NCBI GenBank assembly: GCA_018812395.1
Contig: JAHJDS010000211.1
Span: 1-10,841, forward strand
Reading direction: 5' to 3'
Origin: Pseudomonadota bacterium
GTDB taxonomy: Bacteria > Desulfobacterota > Desulfarculia > Desulfarculales > JAHJDS01
Length of the DNA: 10,841 bases
Below the pieces are notes generated by a model. It did no database searches. It was not told where the DNA came from and saw nothing but the letters and a program-made list of their open reading frames with translations. A program made the translations under genes and the position numbers. Position 1 is the stretch's first letter. Each line of letters begins with the position of its first letter. This document shows, in pieces, positions 1 to 6,472 of the stretch.

Positions 1-122
1 ATATCGGCTCCAAGAAAATCGATACTTTATTGACTACCAACGGACTGTTGCTAACCAAAGACAAGATAGACTGGCTGATAAAGAATGGAGTCTACCGGAT
101 ACACGTATCAGTCGATGGTTCA
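1..122 (+). pseudogene. Fragment of a radical SAM protein (cut at window start, broken off near base 120)
   Basis: The frame beginning at base 3 reads as an internal piece of a radical SAM (SPASM/AslB-like) enzyme. It contains the TTNG motif followed by LLLTKDKIDWLIKNG and then YRIHVSVDG, which matches the family pattern of a TNG strand, a helix and a V-S-x-DG strand in the partial TIM barrel. The cysteine cluster that binds the iron-sulfur cluster would lie upstream, outside the window. After about residue 40 the frame stays open but becomes proline/arginine/glycine-rich with no family character. The first 120 bases are about 42 % G+C and the next 60 are about 65 %, so the similarity ends where composition changes. 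It is either a gene remnant truncated by recombination or a misjoined contig end. The family assignment rests on about 40 residues. Confidence 0.6.
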
Positions 123-576
123 ACCGATCGGCAACGCCCTGCTCAGTTTCGCCACCCTGGGTCTATCCGAGGTGTCCCGCCAGGCCAAGAACCGGCACCG
201 CTATCGCCTCTATTTCCACCAGGGCCGCTACGTGGCCGGCTGCCGGGTGGCCAAGGGATATCGGCCGTATCGCTTCTGCCGTCAACTGGAAACGGATTTG
301 ATCCGGCTGGGCTACGCCGGTTGGGGGCGTCGTCGTTTCGCCTCCCGGCCCCGGACCGAGCCGACCACCCCCCGGTCCGGCGCCCGGGCGTCCCCGCCGC
401 GGAGCCGCCGGCCGGTCCTGCCGTCGGGCGGGGTCTCCACCCCCTACCCGGGCGGTATCCGGGCCTCGGACGGGTTGGGCTACCGGACCCTGAAGCCGGA
501 GGACCTCGACGGTCCGGCCCATTCCCGACCGCCGGTGCCGCCGCCGCCTCCGGGGTCCGTCGCGCCGAGGTGGTAG
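115..576 (+). CDS. Uncharacterised basic Pro/Arg-rich protein (153 aa)
   Basis: I do not recognise this protein. The first 65 or so residues look like a real domain: a short hydrophobic helix (GNALLSFATLGLSEV) followed by a basic, aromatic-rich stretch (YRLYFHQGRYVAGCRV, then YRPYRFCRQLETDLIRLGY), with codons like those of the neighbouring genes. The remainder is a low-complexity tail of Pro, Arg, Ser and Gly that could be disordered or simply an open frame in GC-rich DNA. An in-frame ATG at 85 would add ten residues, but they would come from the AT-rich sequence that reads as radical SAM in another frame, so I prefer ATG 115. Neither start has a good ribosome binding site, and the true N-terminus may have been lost at the junction near base 120. 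The next gene is 222 bases downstream and looks unrelated. Confidence 0.4.
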   Translation: MVQPIGNALLSFATLGLSEVSRQAKNRHRYRLYFHQGRYVAGCRVAKGYRPYRFCRQLETDLIRLGYAGWGRRRFASRPRTEPTTPRSGARASPPRSRRPVLPSGGVSTPYPGGIRASDGLGYRTLKPEDLDGPAHSRPPVPPPPPGSVAPRW

Positions 577-730
577 GGCGCTCCAGTTCCTCTTTCCGTC
601 CCCGCATGACTGCGTCCCGGTCCGTCCGGGAGGGGCCCTCGCCCCCGTCCGCCCCATCGTCCGGCCAGGGAGCGGAAACGGCCCTGACCAGGATCGATCG
701 CCGCCGGCCCCTTGGCGGTAAGGTATTGAT

Positions 731-759
731 TTGCCATCCGGGTTCGCCTGTGGTAGTTT
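731..759 (+). promoter_or_regulatory. Candidate sigma-70 promoter for hisB
   Basis: TTGCCA (731-736, five of six matches to the -35 consensus) is separated by 17 bases from TAGTTT (754-759, three of six). The -10 box is preceded by TGG, an extended -10 element. It lies in the gap before hisB and would start transcription about 33 bases before the TTG start codon. The rest of 577-730 shows no gene or clear site, only GC-rich sequence. The weak -10 box makes this a candidate only. Confidence 0.4.
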
Positions 760-798
760 GTCGCAGGGATACGGGACATCCTTGCCGTCGAGGGGACA

Positions 799-1386
799 TT
801 GTCCAGAAAAGCCGCCGCCAAACGCCGGACCGGTGAAACGGATATCTCGGTGGAACTGGCCCTGGAGGGACAGGGCCGGGCCGAGGTCGACACCGGTCTG
901 CCCTTTTTCGATCACATGCTGACCCTGACGGCGGTGCACGGTCTATTGGACCTGAGGGTTAAGGCCGCCGGAGACACGGCCGTGGACGGGCACCACACGG
1001 TCGAGGACATCGGCCTGGTGTTCGGCCAGGCCCTGGACGAGGCCCTGGGCGAGCGGCAGGGCATCGCCCGTTACGGGGCGGCCCTGGTGCCCATGGACGA
1101 GGCGCTGGTCCGGGCGGTGATCGATCTGTCCGGCCGGCCGTACCTGGTGTACGACGTCGAGACGCCGACCGAGCGGGTGGGGGACTTCGAGACCCAGTTA
1201 CCCCGCGAGTTCTTCGGAGCGGTGGTTACCCGCGGCCGGCTGACGCTGCACGTGTCCGGCCTGTACGGGGTCAACTCGCACCACCTGATCGAGGCCGCGT
1301 TCAAGGCCTTCGGCCGGGCGCTACGGGCGGCCTGCCGGCTGGACGAGTCCCGGGTGGGGATACCGTCCAGCAAGGGCGTGTTGTGA
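799..1386 (+). CDS. hisB: Imidazoleglycerol-phosphate dehydratase (HisB)
   Basis: This cytoplasmic manganese enzyme dehydrates imidazole glycerol phosphate to imidazole acetol phosphate, the sixth step of histidine synthesis. At 195 residues it is the usual monofunctional length, with no N-terminal phosphatase domain. The family metal-binding motifs are present: FFDHM at 36-40, DGHHTVEDIG at 63-72 and NSHHLIEAAFKA at 159-170. The TTG start at 799 is chosen because the family N-terminus (here KRRTGETDIS) begins just after it and no ATG or GTG is available. A GAGGGG ribosome binding site sits only three bases before it, which is tight. A probable exported protein follows after 59 bases and then hisA, so they are likely cotranscribed. 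hisH, often found beside hisB, is not here. Confidence 0.96.
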   Translation: MSRKAAAKRRTGETDISVELALEGQGRAEVDTGLPFFDHMLTLTAVHGLLDLRVKAAGDTAVDGHHTVEDIGLVFGQALDEALGERQGIARYGAALVPMDEALVRAVIDLSGRPYLVYDVETPTERVGDFETQLPREFFGAVVTRGRLTLHVSGLYGVNSHHLIEAAFKAFGRALRAACRLDESRVGIPSSKGVL

Positions 1387-1445
1387 CCGGGCCCCGGGGC
1401 CGAGGCGGATCTTTACCTGGTCGAGACCGGGATAGAGGGGAGAAG

Positions 1446-2123
1446 ATGAGACTTAGGCGGTGGATGCTCTTGGGTCTGGCGGGCCTGGTCTTGGTGGCGG
1501 GGTGGTCGTGCGAGCCGCTGTCCATGAAGGCCCCGACCAGCATGCCCTTTATCAAGAAGATCGCGGTCCTGCCCTTTTACTGGATCTCGCCGCCGGCCGG
1601 GGCTCGCATCGTGACCAACCCGTTGACCGGGGCCGTTTTCGCCCCGGGCCCCTACCGGGTCGAGGCGGCCGCCCAACTCACCGAGGACTGGTTCCGGATG
1701 CTGCTCAAGGACCGGTCCGGGTTCGGCTACGTTTCGCCCCTGGCTTCGGGCCGGATGCTGGACGGTTTGCGCCGCACCGATCTGCGCGATTTGCGCCGTC
1801 GGACGCTGACCCGGGTGGGGCGGTCCCTGGGGGCCGACGCGGTGGTGGTCGGCTTCGTCTATCGCTGGCGGGAGCGCGTCGGCTCGGCGGTGGGCGTGGA
1901 ACAGCCGGCCGCGGTGGCCTTTGACGCCCTGCTCATCAAGACCTCGACCGGGGCCATCCTGTGGGCCGGCCGCTTCGAGCGGACCCAGCGGTCCTTGAGC
2001 GAGAATCTGCTGGAAATCGGCCTGTACGCCTCCCAGGGCGTCCGCTGGCTGACGGCCCGCGAGTTGGCCGCATACGGCCTGTCGCGGATGCTCTCCGGCT
2101 TCCCGACCAGCAAGTCCAAGTAG
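1446..2123 (+). CDS. Putative lipoprotein / exported protein of unknown function (225 aa)
   Basis: I cannot name this gene. The N-terminus is a signal sequence: basic residues (MRLRRW), a hydrophobic core (LLGLAGLVLVAGW) and a single Cys at position 22. The residues before it (GWS) are not a textbook lipobox, so lipidation is likely but unproven. The mature part starts near IKKIAVLPFYW and ends with ADAVVVGFVYRW, then VAFDALLIKTSTGAILWAGRF. That alternating strand pattern resembles TolB-N/CsgG/GNA1162-type periplasmic lipoproteins (IAVLPF near the start, a GADAVVVG strand, and a W-x-G motif describing how a value is reported). ATG 1446 is preceded by GAGGGGAG at 1435-1442, a good ribosome binding site. 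A GTG at 1383 overlapping the hisB stop is open but would put 21 extra residues before the signal peptide. It lies between hisB and hisA, nine bases before hisA. Confidence 0.85.
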   Translation: MRLRRWMLLGLAGLVLVAGWSCEPLSMKAPTSMPFIKKIAVLPFYWISPPAGARIVTNPLTGAVFAPGPYRVEAAAQLTEDWFRMLLKDRSGFGYVSPLASGRMLDGLRRTDLRDLRRRTLTRVGRSLGADAVVVGFVYRWRERVGSAVGVEQPAAVAFDALLIKTSTGAILWAGRFERTQRSLSENLLEIGLYASQGVRWLTARELAAYGLSRMLSGFPTSKSK

Positions 2124-2132
2124 GTTTTCCCG

Positions 2133-2882
2133 GTGCGGGTCATTCCGGCCATTGACCTCAAGGGAGGTCAGTGCGTCCGACTGCTCCAAGGCGACATGGA
2201 CCGGGTCAGCGTCTTTGGCGACGATCCGGTGGCCATGGCCCGGCGCTGGGAGGCGGCCGGGGCCGAGTTGTTGCACGTGGTGGACCTGGACGCCGCGGTC
2301 CTGGGCCGGGTGGTCCACGGCGAGGTGATCGGCCGGATGGCGGGCGCGGTGTCCATTCCGGTCCAGGTCGGCGGCGGGGTGCGCGACATGGCCTCCCTGG
2401 ACCGCTACCTGGACCTGGGCGTGGCCCGGGTGATCCTGGGCACGGCGGCGCTTCGGGACCCCGAATTTTTACGCCTGGCCGCGGCCGGACATCCGGGCCG
2501 GGTCATCGTCGGGGTGGACGCCCGGAACTCCCGGGTGGCGGTCCAGGGCTGGACCGAGGCCACCGATCGGGACGTCATCGACGTCGCCGCGGGTCTCCGC
2601 ACTCTGGACCTGGCGGCCCTGATCTACACCGACATCGGCCGGGACGGGATGCAGACCGGGACCGACCGGGACGGGGCCCGTCGCCTGCTGGAGGTGGTCG
2701 AGGCGCCGCTCATCGTGGCCGGCGGCGTGTCAACGCTGGACGACATCCGGGGTTTGAAGCCCCTGGCCGAGGCCGGGTTGTGGGGGGTGATCACGGGCCG
2801 GGCGCTGTACGCGGGCAGCCTCGATCTGGGGGCGGCCCTGGCCGAGGTATCCGGCTGGAATTTTCCGGGCGAAAAAGGTTGA
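2133..2882 (+). CDS. hisA: Phosphoribosylformimino-5-aminoimidazole carboxamide ribotide isomerase (HisA)
   Basis: This enzyme catalyses the Amadori rearrangement of ProFAR to PRFAR, the fourth step of histidine synthesis, in the cytoplasm. The 249-residue protein is a normal-length TIM barrel. Asp8 in IPAIDLKGG and Asp129 in VGVDAR are the expected catalytic pair. Phosphate-binding loops are visible at QVGGGVR (78-84), VAGGVS (195-200) and TGRALY (221-226), and YTDIGRDGMQTG (165-176) is the family loop. The start is GTG 2133, directly before RVIPAIDL, with AGG eight bases upstream. The TGA stop at 2880-2882 lies inside the -35 box of the rpsU promoter. No terminator separates hisA from rpsU, so read-through from the his genes is possible. 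hisF, the usual next gene, is absent. Confidence 0.97.
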   Translation: MRVIPAIDLKGGQCVRLLQGDMDRVSVFGDDPVAMARRWEAAGAELLHVVDLDAAVLGRVVHGEVIGRMAGAVSIPVQVGGGVRDMASLDRYLDLGVARVILGTAALRDPEFLRLAAAGHPGRVIVGVDARNSRVAVQGWTEATDRDVIDVAAGLRTLDLAALIYTDIGRDGMQTGTDRDGARRLLEVVEAPLIVAGGVSTLDDIRGLKPLAEAGLWGVITGRALYAGSLDLGAALAEVSGWNFPGEKG

Positions 2883-2906
2883 CAACTCGATTTTCAATGT
2901 TATTAT
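2879..2906 (+). promoter_or_regulatory. Strong sigma-70 promoter for rpsU and the downstream operon
   Basis: A perfect TTGACA (2879-2884) is followed after 16 bases by TATTAT (2901-2906, five of six matches), with TG one base before the -10 box. The surrounding 40 bases are AT-rich in an otherwise GC-rich window. The -35 box overlaps the hisA stop codon (TGA 2880-2882). Transcription would begin near 2913, leaving a leader of about 33 bases. It is the best promoter in the window and probably feeds rpsU-yqeY-mutS2-dnaG-rpoD. Confidence 0.85.
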
Positions 2907-2929
2907 GATTATTTGATCTAAAAAACAGT

Positions 2930-2939
2930 AAGGAGTGAT
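2930..2939 (+). promoter_or_regulatory. Near-perfect Shine-Dalgarno of rpsU
   Basis: AAGGAGTGAT lacks one G compared with the full complement of the 16S rRNA 3' end (AAGGAGGTGAT). The AGGAG core ends ten bases before ATG 2946. This fits a highly translated ribosomal protein gene. Confidence 0.8.
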
Positions 2940-2945
2940 CAATAC

Positions 2946-3149
2946 ATGCCGGGCGTGCGGGTCAAAACCAACGAGTCTTTCGAGAGCGCTCTCAAGCGAT
3001 TCAAAAAGCAGTGCGAAAAGGCCGGAATCCTGTCCGAAGTCCGCAAGCGCGAACACTACGAAAAACCCAGCGTTCGTCGTAAAAAGAAGGCCCTGGCCGC
3101 CCGCAAGCGGGCGCTCAAGAAACTGCGGCGCATGATGCAGCGGGGCTGA
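2946..3149 (+). CDS. rpsU: Small ribosomal subunit protein bS21
   Basis: S21 is a small basic protein of the 30S platform that helps mRNA base-pair with the 16S anti-Shine-Dalgarno region during initiation. The 67-residue length is normal. The sequence shows the family pattern: a V-rich N-terminus (PGVRVKTNESFESALKRFKKQ), then a helix with KREHYEKPSVRRKKK, and a strongly basic C-terminal helix (ARKRALKKLRRMMQ). It is the first gene of the classical macromolecular synthesis operon (rpsU-dnaG-rpoD). It has its own strong promoter and ribosome binding site, and a weak terminator-like hairpin follows at 3171-3191. That would allow much more S21 than primase to be made from one transcription unit. 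Confidence 0.97.
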   Translation: MPGVRVKTNESFESALKRFKKQCEKAGILSEVRKREHYEKPSVRRKKKALAARKRALKKLRRMMQRG

Positions 3150-3170
3150 GGCGCCCGGACCGGAGAGGGG

Positions 3171-3191
3171 AGGTCTAAGGGGACCTTTTTT
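3171..3191 (+). terminator. Weak intrinsic terminator or attenuator after rpsU
   Basis: AGGTC (3171-3175) and GACCT (3182-3186) form a five-bp stem, extendable by two G-U pairs, with a six-base loop. The 3' arm runs directly into six T residues (3186-3191). The stem is short for a GC-rich genome, so partial termination is more likely than full. In Escherichia coli a terminator lies between rpsU and dnaG in the same operon, which supports the reading. The following 97 bases before yqeY show no other clear element. Confidence 0.45.
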
Positions 3192-3288
3192 ATCAGGCGG
3201 TCGGCTCCGATGCCCGAACCGGCCCGACCCTTCACCGAGGCCAACCCCGGGAAAGGGGCTCTGGCCGGTCAGACGTAGGGGATGAGTC

Positions 3289-3741
3289 ATGGCCCTGATC
3301 GACGACATCGACGCCCAGTTCAAAGCCGCGCTCAAGGGGCGGCAGCAGCTCAAGCTGGATTGCCTGCGCCTGCTCAAGACGGCCCTCACCAACCGGCGGA
3401 AAGCCCAGCCGGACCCCCTCACGGACGACGACGTTCGTCAGATTATCTCCACCCTGGTCAAGCAGCGCAAGGAGTCCGTCGAGGCCTTCGAGCAGGCCGG
3501 CGACGAGACCCGGGCCGCCCGGGAACGGACCGAGATCGAGATCCTGTCCGGGTTCCTGCCGCCCCCCTTGGAGGAGGCGGAACTGACGGCCCTCATCGAC
3601 CGGGTCATCACCGAGGTGGGCGCCGCCTCCCCCAAGGACATGGGCCGGGTCATGAAGGCGGTCATGGCCGAGGTCACCGGCCGGGCCGACGGCAAGGCCG
3701 TAAACCAACTGGTCAAGTCAAAACTCTCCGGCTCCGGTTGA
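3289..3741 (+). CDS. yqeY: GatB/YqeY domain-containing protein
   Basis: YqeY proteins resemble the C-terminal tRNA-binding helical part of GatB, a subunit of the amidotransferase that makes Gln-tRNA and Asn-tRNA. They lack its kinase-like domain, and their own role is not established. The 150-residue length is typical. Recognisable features are the N-terminal helix with LKLDCLRLLKTAL (residues 22-34), the EILSGFLPPPLEEAEL segment in the middle, and the C-terminal DMGRVMKAVMAEVTGRADGKAVNQLV block with its conserved glycines. ATG 3289 is preceded by TAGGGGA. The gene sits between rpsU and mutS2 inside the macromolecular synthesis operon, next to rpsU as in many bacteria, which suggests a link to translation. 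Confidence 0.93.
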   Translation: MALIDDIDAQFKAALKGRQQLKLDCLRLLKTALTNRRKAQPDPLTDDDVRQIISTLVKQRKESVEAFEQAGDETRAARERTEIEILSGFLPPPLEEAELTALIDRVITEVGAASPKDMGRVMKAVMAEVTGRADGKAVNQLVKSKLSGSG

Positions 3742-3794
3742 GGACCGACGACACCGGGCCGTTTCCCTCGTTTCCCGAGCCGGGCCGCGGCCGG

Positions 3795-3837
3795 GACACG
3801 GGGTGTCAGGTCGACCTCCCCTCGGGGGAGGCCGTTT
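3795..3837 (+). other. Two tandem hairpins in the mutS2 leader
   Basis: GACAC-GGG-GTGTC (3795-3807) is followed seven bases later by CCTCCCC-TCG-GGGGAGG (3815-3831), a perfect seven-bp stem with a three-base loop. Next come CCG and four T residues (3834-3837). The second hairpin could act as a weak terminator or attenuator, or could protect an RNA end between yqeY and mutS2. The T-run is too short to call a terminator. The only GGAGG in the leader is buried in the 3' arm. Confidence 0.5.
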
Positions 3838-3850
3838 TACCCGGGCGGGT

Positions 3851-6214
3851 ATGGATCGACACACGTTTTCGGTGCTGGAACTCACCGCCTTCCTGGAGCG
3901 CCTGTCGGGCTACGCCTCGTGCGGACCAGGAGTGCAATGGTGCCGGGACCTGAGTCCGTCCTCGGACGTCGATGACATCGAGGCCCGACTGGACCTCGCC
4001 TTCGAGGCCGGACGCGCCCTGGCCGAGACCGGTGGTCCGCGCCTGGGCGCCCTGGAGGACGTGACGCCGCTTCTGGAACGGATTCGGGTCGAGGGGACCT
4101 ATCTCCCGGTCGAGGACCTGGGGCCCGTGGCCGACTTGGCCCGGATCTCGGCCGAGGCAAGAAGCTCGTTCCAGCGGCGGAGCCGTGATTACCCGGCCCT
4201 GGCCGAACTGACCGGCCGGCTGGGCGAGACGCCGGAGCTGGTCACCGAGATCGAGACCGTCATCGGCCCCGGCAACACCGTGGCCGAGGAGGCCTCGCCG
4301 GCCCTGTCCCGGCTGCGTCGGCGGCAACGCGTCCTGCGCGGCGCCTTGCGGGAAGGTCTGGCGGCCCTGGTTCGGGAGCCGCATCTGCGGGGCGCGGTCC
4401 AGGACGAGGTGGTCGTCGAGCGCGGCGGGCGCTACGTGGTGCCGATCAAGGCCGAGGCGTCCGCCCAGGTGCCGGGCATCGTCCACGACCGGTCCCAGAC
4501 CAAGGCTACGGTCTTTGTCGAGCCGCTCGAGGTCGTCGCCCAGAACAACGAACTCAACGACTGCCGCCGGTCGGTGGTCGAGGAAGAGATCAGACTGCTT
4601 CGCCGCGTGGCGGAGTCCATCCGCCGCCAAACGCCGACGCTGACCCAAAACCTGGCCGCCCTGGGCCACCTGGACGGCCTGACGGCCGTGGCCCGGTTCG
4701 CCAAGGCCACTGGCGCCACCCGGCCCGAGGTGGCTCATAACGGGCCGATCAACCTGCGGGCGGCGGTCCATCCGCTGCTCTTCTGGCGCCGGCAGGACGG
4801 CGGTCCGCCGGCCCAGCCCATTGATCTCCGGATGGCCGTTGACGAACAAGTCCTGATCCTGTCCGGGGCCAACGCCGGCGGCAAGACGGCGGCCTTGAAA
4901 ACGCTGGGCCTGATCACGCTGATGGTCCAGTGCGGCCTGCCCGTCCCGGCCGTGGACGGAGCCCGGGTGGTCGTTTTTCGCGAAATTCTGGCCGCCGGCG
5001 ACGAGGAACAGGACCTCTCGGGCGACCGGTCCACCTTCTCGGCCCACGCCCTGCGTCTGGCCCAGGTCCTGGCGGCGGCCGGGGACCGGAGCCTGGTGTT
5101 GCTGGACGAGTTGGGGGCCGGGACCGACCCCGGCGAGGCGGCCGCCCTGGGCATGGCCGTCCTGGACGAGCTGTTGGCCAAGGGGGCCCGGGTGGTGGTG
5201 ACCACCCATTTGCACATGCTCAAGGCCTACGCCGCGGGCACGCCGGGCGTGGTCAACGTCAGCGTCGGCCGGGACGACGTGGCGGGCCGGCCGTCATACG
5301 CCCTCCACTACGGCCTGCCGGGGAGGAGCAACGCCCTGGCCGTGGCCGCCGGGCTGGGGCTGGCCCCGGAGTTGATCGAGCGGGCCAGGGCCTATCTGCC
5401 CACGGGCGAGGAGGCCACCTGGCGGCTGATCGTCACCCTGGAGGAAAAGCTTGGTCAACTCGAGCAGGCCCAGGCCGAGGTCGAGCAAACCCGGGCCGAA
5501 ACACGGGCCCAGCGGGACAGATTCAGCCGGGCCCGGGAGAAGTTCGCCGCGGCCCGCACCCGAATCCTGGACCAAGAGCGCGCCCGGGCCCGGGCCGCGG
5601 TCAGCGAGGCCCAGGCCGAAGTCAAGCGCCTGCTCCGGGAGGCCAGGTCCGTTCCGGCCGATCAGACTGCCGTGGCCGAGACCCGGCGGGAGTTGGGGCG
5701 TATCGAGCGTAAAGCGGAGGCCGTCCTCAGACCGCCCGCCCGCCCCGGTCCCGTCGGACGGGCCTTGGGTTCCGGACGGATCGGGGACCCGGTGTTCGTG
5801 CCCCGGCTGGGCAAGGAAGGAACGCTCTTGGATGACGTGACCGGTCAGGAGCGGGTCGAGGTCCTCATTGACCGGGTCAAGGTCAATCTGCCCACGGCCG
5901 AATTGCGGCCGGCCGACTCCCGGGGACCGACGCCCCGGCCGGCCCGCCTAACCGTGACCAGCCGGCCGGCGACGGCCACCGAACTCAACCTCATCGGCCG
6001 CCGGGTGGACGAGGCCTTGCCCCTGGTGGATCGCTATCTCGACCAGGCCCTGTTGTCCGGGCTGTCCCGGGTCGAGATCATCCACGGGGTCGGCACCGGG
6101 GCCCTGCGCCGGGCCATTCACGAGCACCTGACGGCCAGCCCCGGGGTCAAGTCGTTCGGCTCGCCCACCGCCCGACCCGGCGGGATGGGGGTGACCGTGG
6201 TCGATCTGGAGTGA
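3851..6214 (+). CDS. mutS2: Endonuclease MutS2 (MutS-family ATPase with Smr domain)
   Basis: MutS2 proteins are dimeric ATPases that lack the mismatch-binding domain of MutS. Family members are reported to suppress recombination, cutting branched DNA through the Smr domain, or to rescue collided ribosomes. The 787-residue length is standard. From ATG 3851 the protein starts MDRHTFSVLELTAFLERLSGYA, the expected N-terminus. The ATPase has Walker A GANAGGKT (339-346), where many relatives have GPNTGGKT, and Walker B LVLLDELGAGTDP with D419-E420. A long charged coiled coil (about 530-620, rich in Glu, Gln, Arg) follows. The C-terminal Smr domain contains ELNLIG (711-716) and IIHGVGTGALR (H745). 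The ribosome binding site is weak (GGGCGGG). An upstream in-frame GTG at 3803 would add 16 unconserved residues. Confidence 0.95.
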   Translation: MDRHTFSVLELTAFLERLSGYASCGPGVQWCRDLSPSSDVDDIEARLDLAFEAGRALAETGGPRLGALEDVTPLLERIRVEGTYLPVEDLGPVADLARISAEARSSFQRRSRDYPALAELTGRLGETPELVTEIETVIGPGNTVAEEASPALSRLRRRQRVLRGALREGLAALVREPHLRGAVQDEVVVERGGRYVVPIKAEASAQVPGIVHDRSQTKATVFVEPLEVVAQNNELNDCRRSVVEEEIRLLRRVAESIRRQTPTLTQNLAALGHLDGLTAVARFAKATGATRPEVAHNGPINLRAAVHPLLFWRRQDGGPPAQPIDLRMAVDEQVLILSGANAGGKTAALKTLGLITLMVQCGLPVPAVDGARVVVFREILAAGDEEQDLSGDRSTFSAHALRLAQVLAAAGDRSLVLLDELGAGTDPGEAAALGMAVLDELLAKGARVVVTTHLHMLKAYAAGTPGVVNVSVGRDDVAGRPSYALHYGLPGRSNALAVAAGLGLAPELIERARAYLPTGEEATWRLIVTLEEKLGQLEQAQAEVEQTRAETRAQRDRFSRAREKFAAARTRILDQERARARAAVSEAQAEVKRLLREARSVPADQTAVAETRRELGRIERKAEAVLRPPARPGPVGRALGSGRIGDPVFVPRLGKEGTLLDDVTGQERVEVLIDRVKVNLPTAELRPADSRGPTPRPARLTVTSRPATATELNLIGRRVDEALPLVDRYLDQALLSGLSRVEIIHGVGTGALRRAIHEHLTASPGVKSFGSPTARPGGMGVTVVDLE

Positions 6215-6257
6215 GGGTCCCGGCCCGATCGAGTCCGCCCCGGGGGGCGACCGGACG

Positions 6258-6290
6258 CCGGGGCCGCCCCCGGGAGGGAAAAAATTTTTT
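6258..6290 (+). terminator. Possible terminator-like element after mutS2 (GC hairpin and A6T6 run)
   Basis: CCGGGG-CCGC-CCCCGG (6258-6273) is a six-bp stem with a four-base loop. A perfect AAAAAATTTTTT (6279-6290) follows. The T-run starts 11 bases after the stem, too far for a standard intrinsic terminator, so this is a guess. The A6T6 stretch could instead be a bent or easily melted DNA element in front of dnaG. Confidence 0.3.
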
Positions 6291-6362
6291 AATTGCCCCT
6301 GGTGGCGGGGACTTGGGGCTTACGGTATGTTTGGACAGGCCGGGCAAAAAAGGGATTGCAAT

Positions 6363-6391
6363 TTGATGGGGAGGCAGCTACCATATATAGG
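6363..6391 (+). promoter_or_regulatory. AT-rich candidate promoter upstream of dnaG
   Basis: TTGATG (6363-6368) is followed by TATATA (6384-6389, 15-base spacer) or TATAGG (6386-6391, 17-base spacer). Neither pair is strong, but the local AT richness is unusual here. A promoter before dnaG would let primase and sigma factor be made independently of rpsU. The same bases take part in an imperfect palindrome (6383-6420). Confidence 0.3.
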
Positions 6392-6420
6392 TGGGCGGAG
6401 TGGCTTTCCACCCAATATAT
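6383..6420. repeat. Imperfect inverted repeat in dnaG leader
   Basis: ATATATAGGTGG (6383-6394) pairs with CCACCCAATATAT (6408-6420). There are eleven base pairs, one A-A mismatch, one bulged C and a 13-base loop. The half AT, half GC arms could be a protein-binding operator overlapping the candidate promoter or an RNA hairpin in the leader. Confidence 0.5.
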
Positions 6421-6430
6421 TGAGTAAGCC

Positions 6431-6461
6431 CCCCCGAATTGCCCCCCACCGAAATCGGGGG
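6431..6461 (+). other. Competing GC hairpins beside the dnaG ribosome binding site
   Basis: CCCCCGA (6431-6437) pairs perfectly with TCGGGGG (6455-6461) around a 17-base loop, and AAGC (6426-6429) could pair with GCTT (6467-6470) outside it. The same G-run can pair instead with the nearer CCC-A-CCG (from 6444) across an AAAT loop, so the two folds exclude each other. The GGAG ribosome binding site candidate (6464-6467) lies in the internal loop of the larger fold. This layout could control dnaG translation. Confidence 0.4.
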
Positions 6462-6472
6462 CCGGAGCTTAA

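Noticed and set aside
30..836. One continuous 268-codon gene from the radical SAM fragment to the hisB start
   Set aside because: Only the first 30 or so codons have family character; after base 120 the frame is low-complexity and another frame carries host-like codons.
143..939. Minus-strand open frames across the region before hisB
   Set aside because: The products are Pro/Gly/Arg-rich, they run into hisB antisense, and their starts lack ribosome binding sites.
3806..5215. A 469-codon minus-strand open frame across mutS2
   Set aside because: It is the antisense of the mutS2 coding sequence in GC-rich DNA, with a low-complexity Gly/Gln/Arg-rich product and no recognisable domain.
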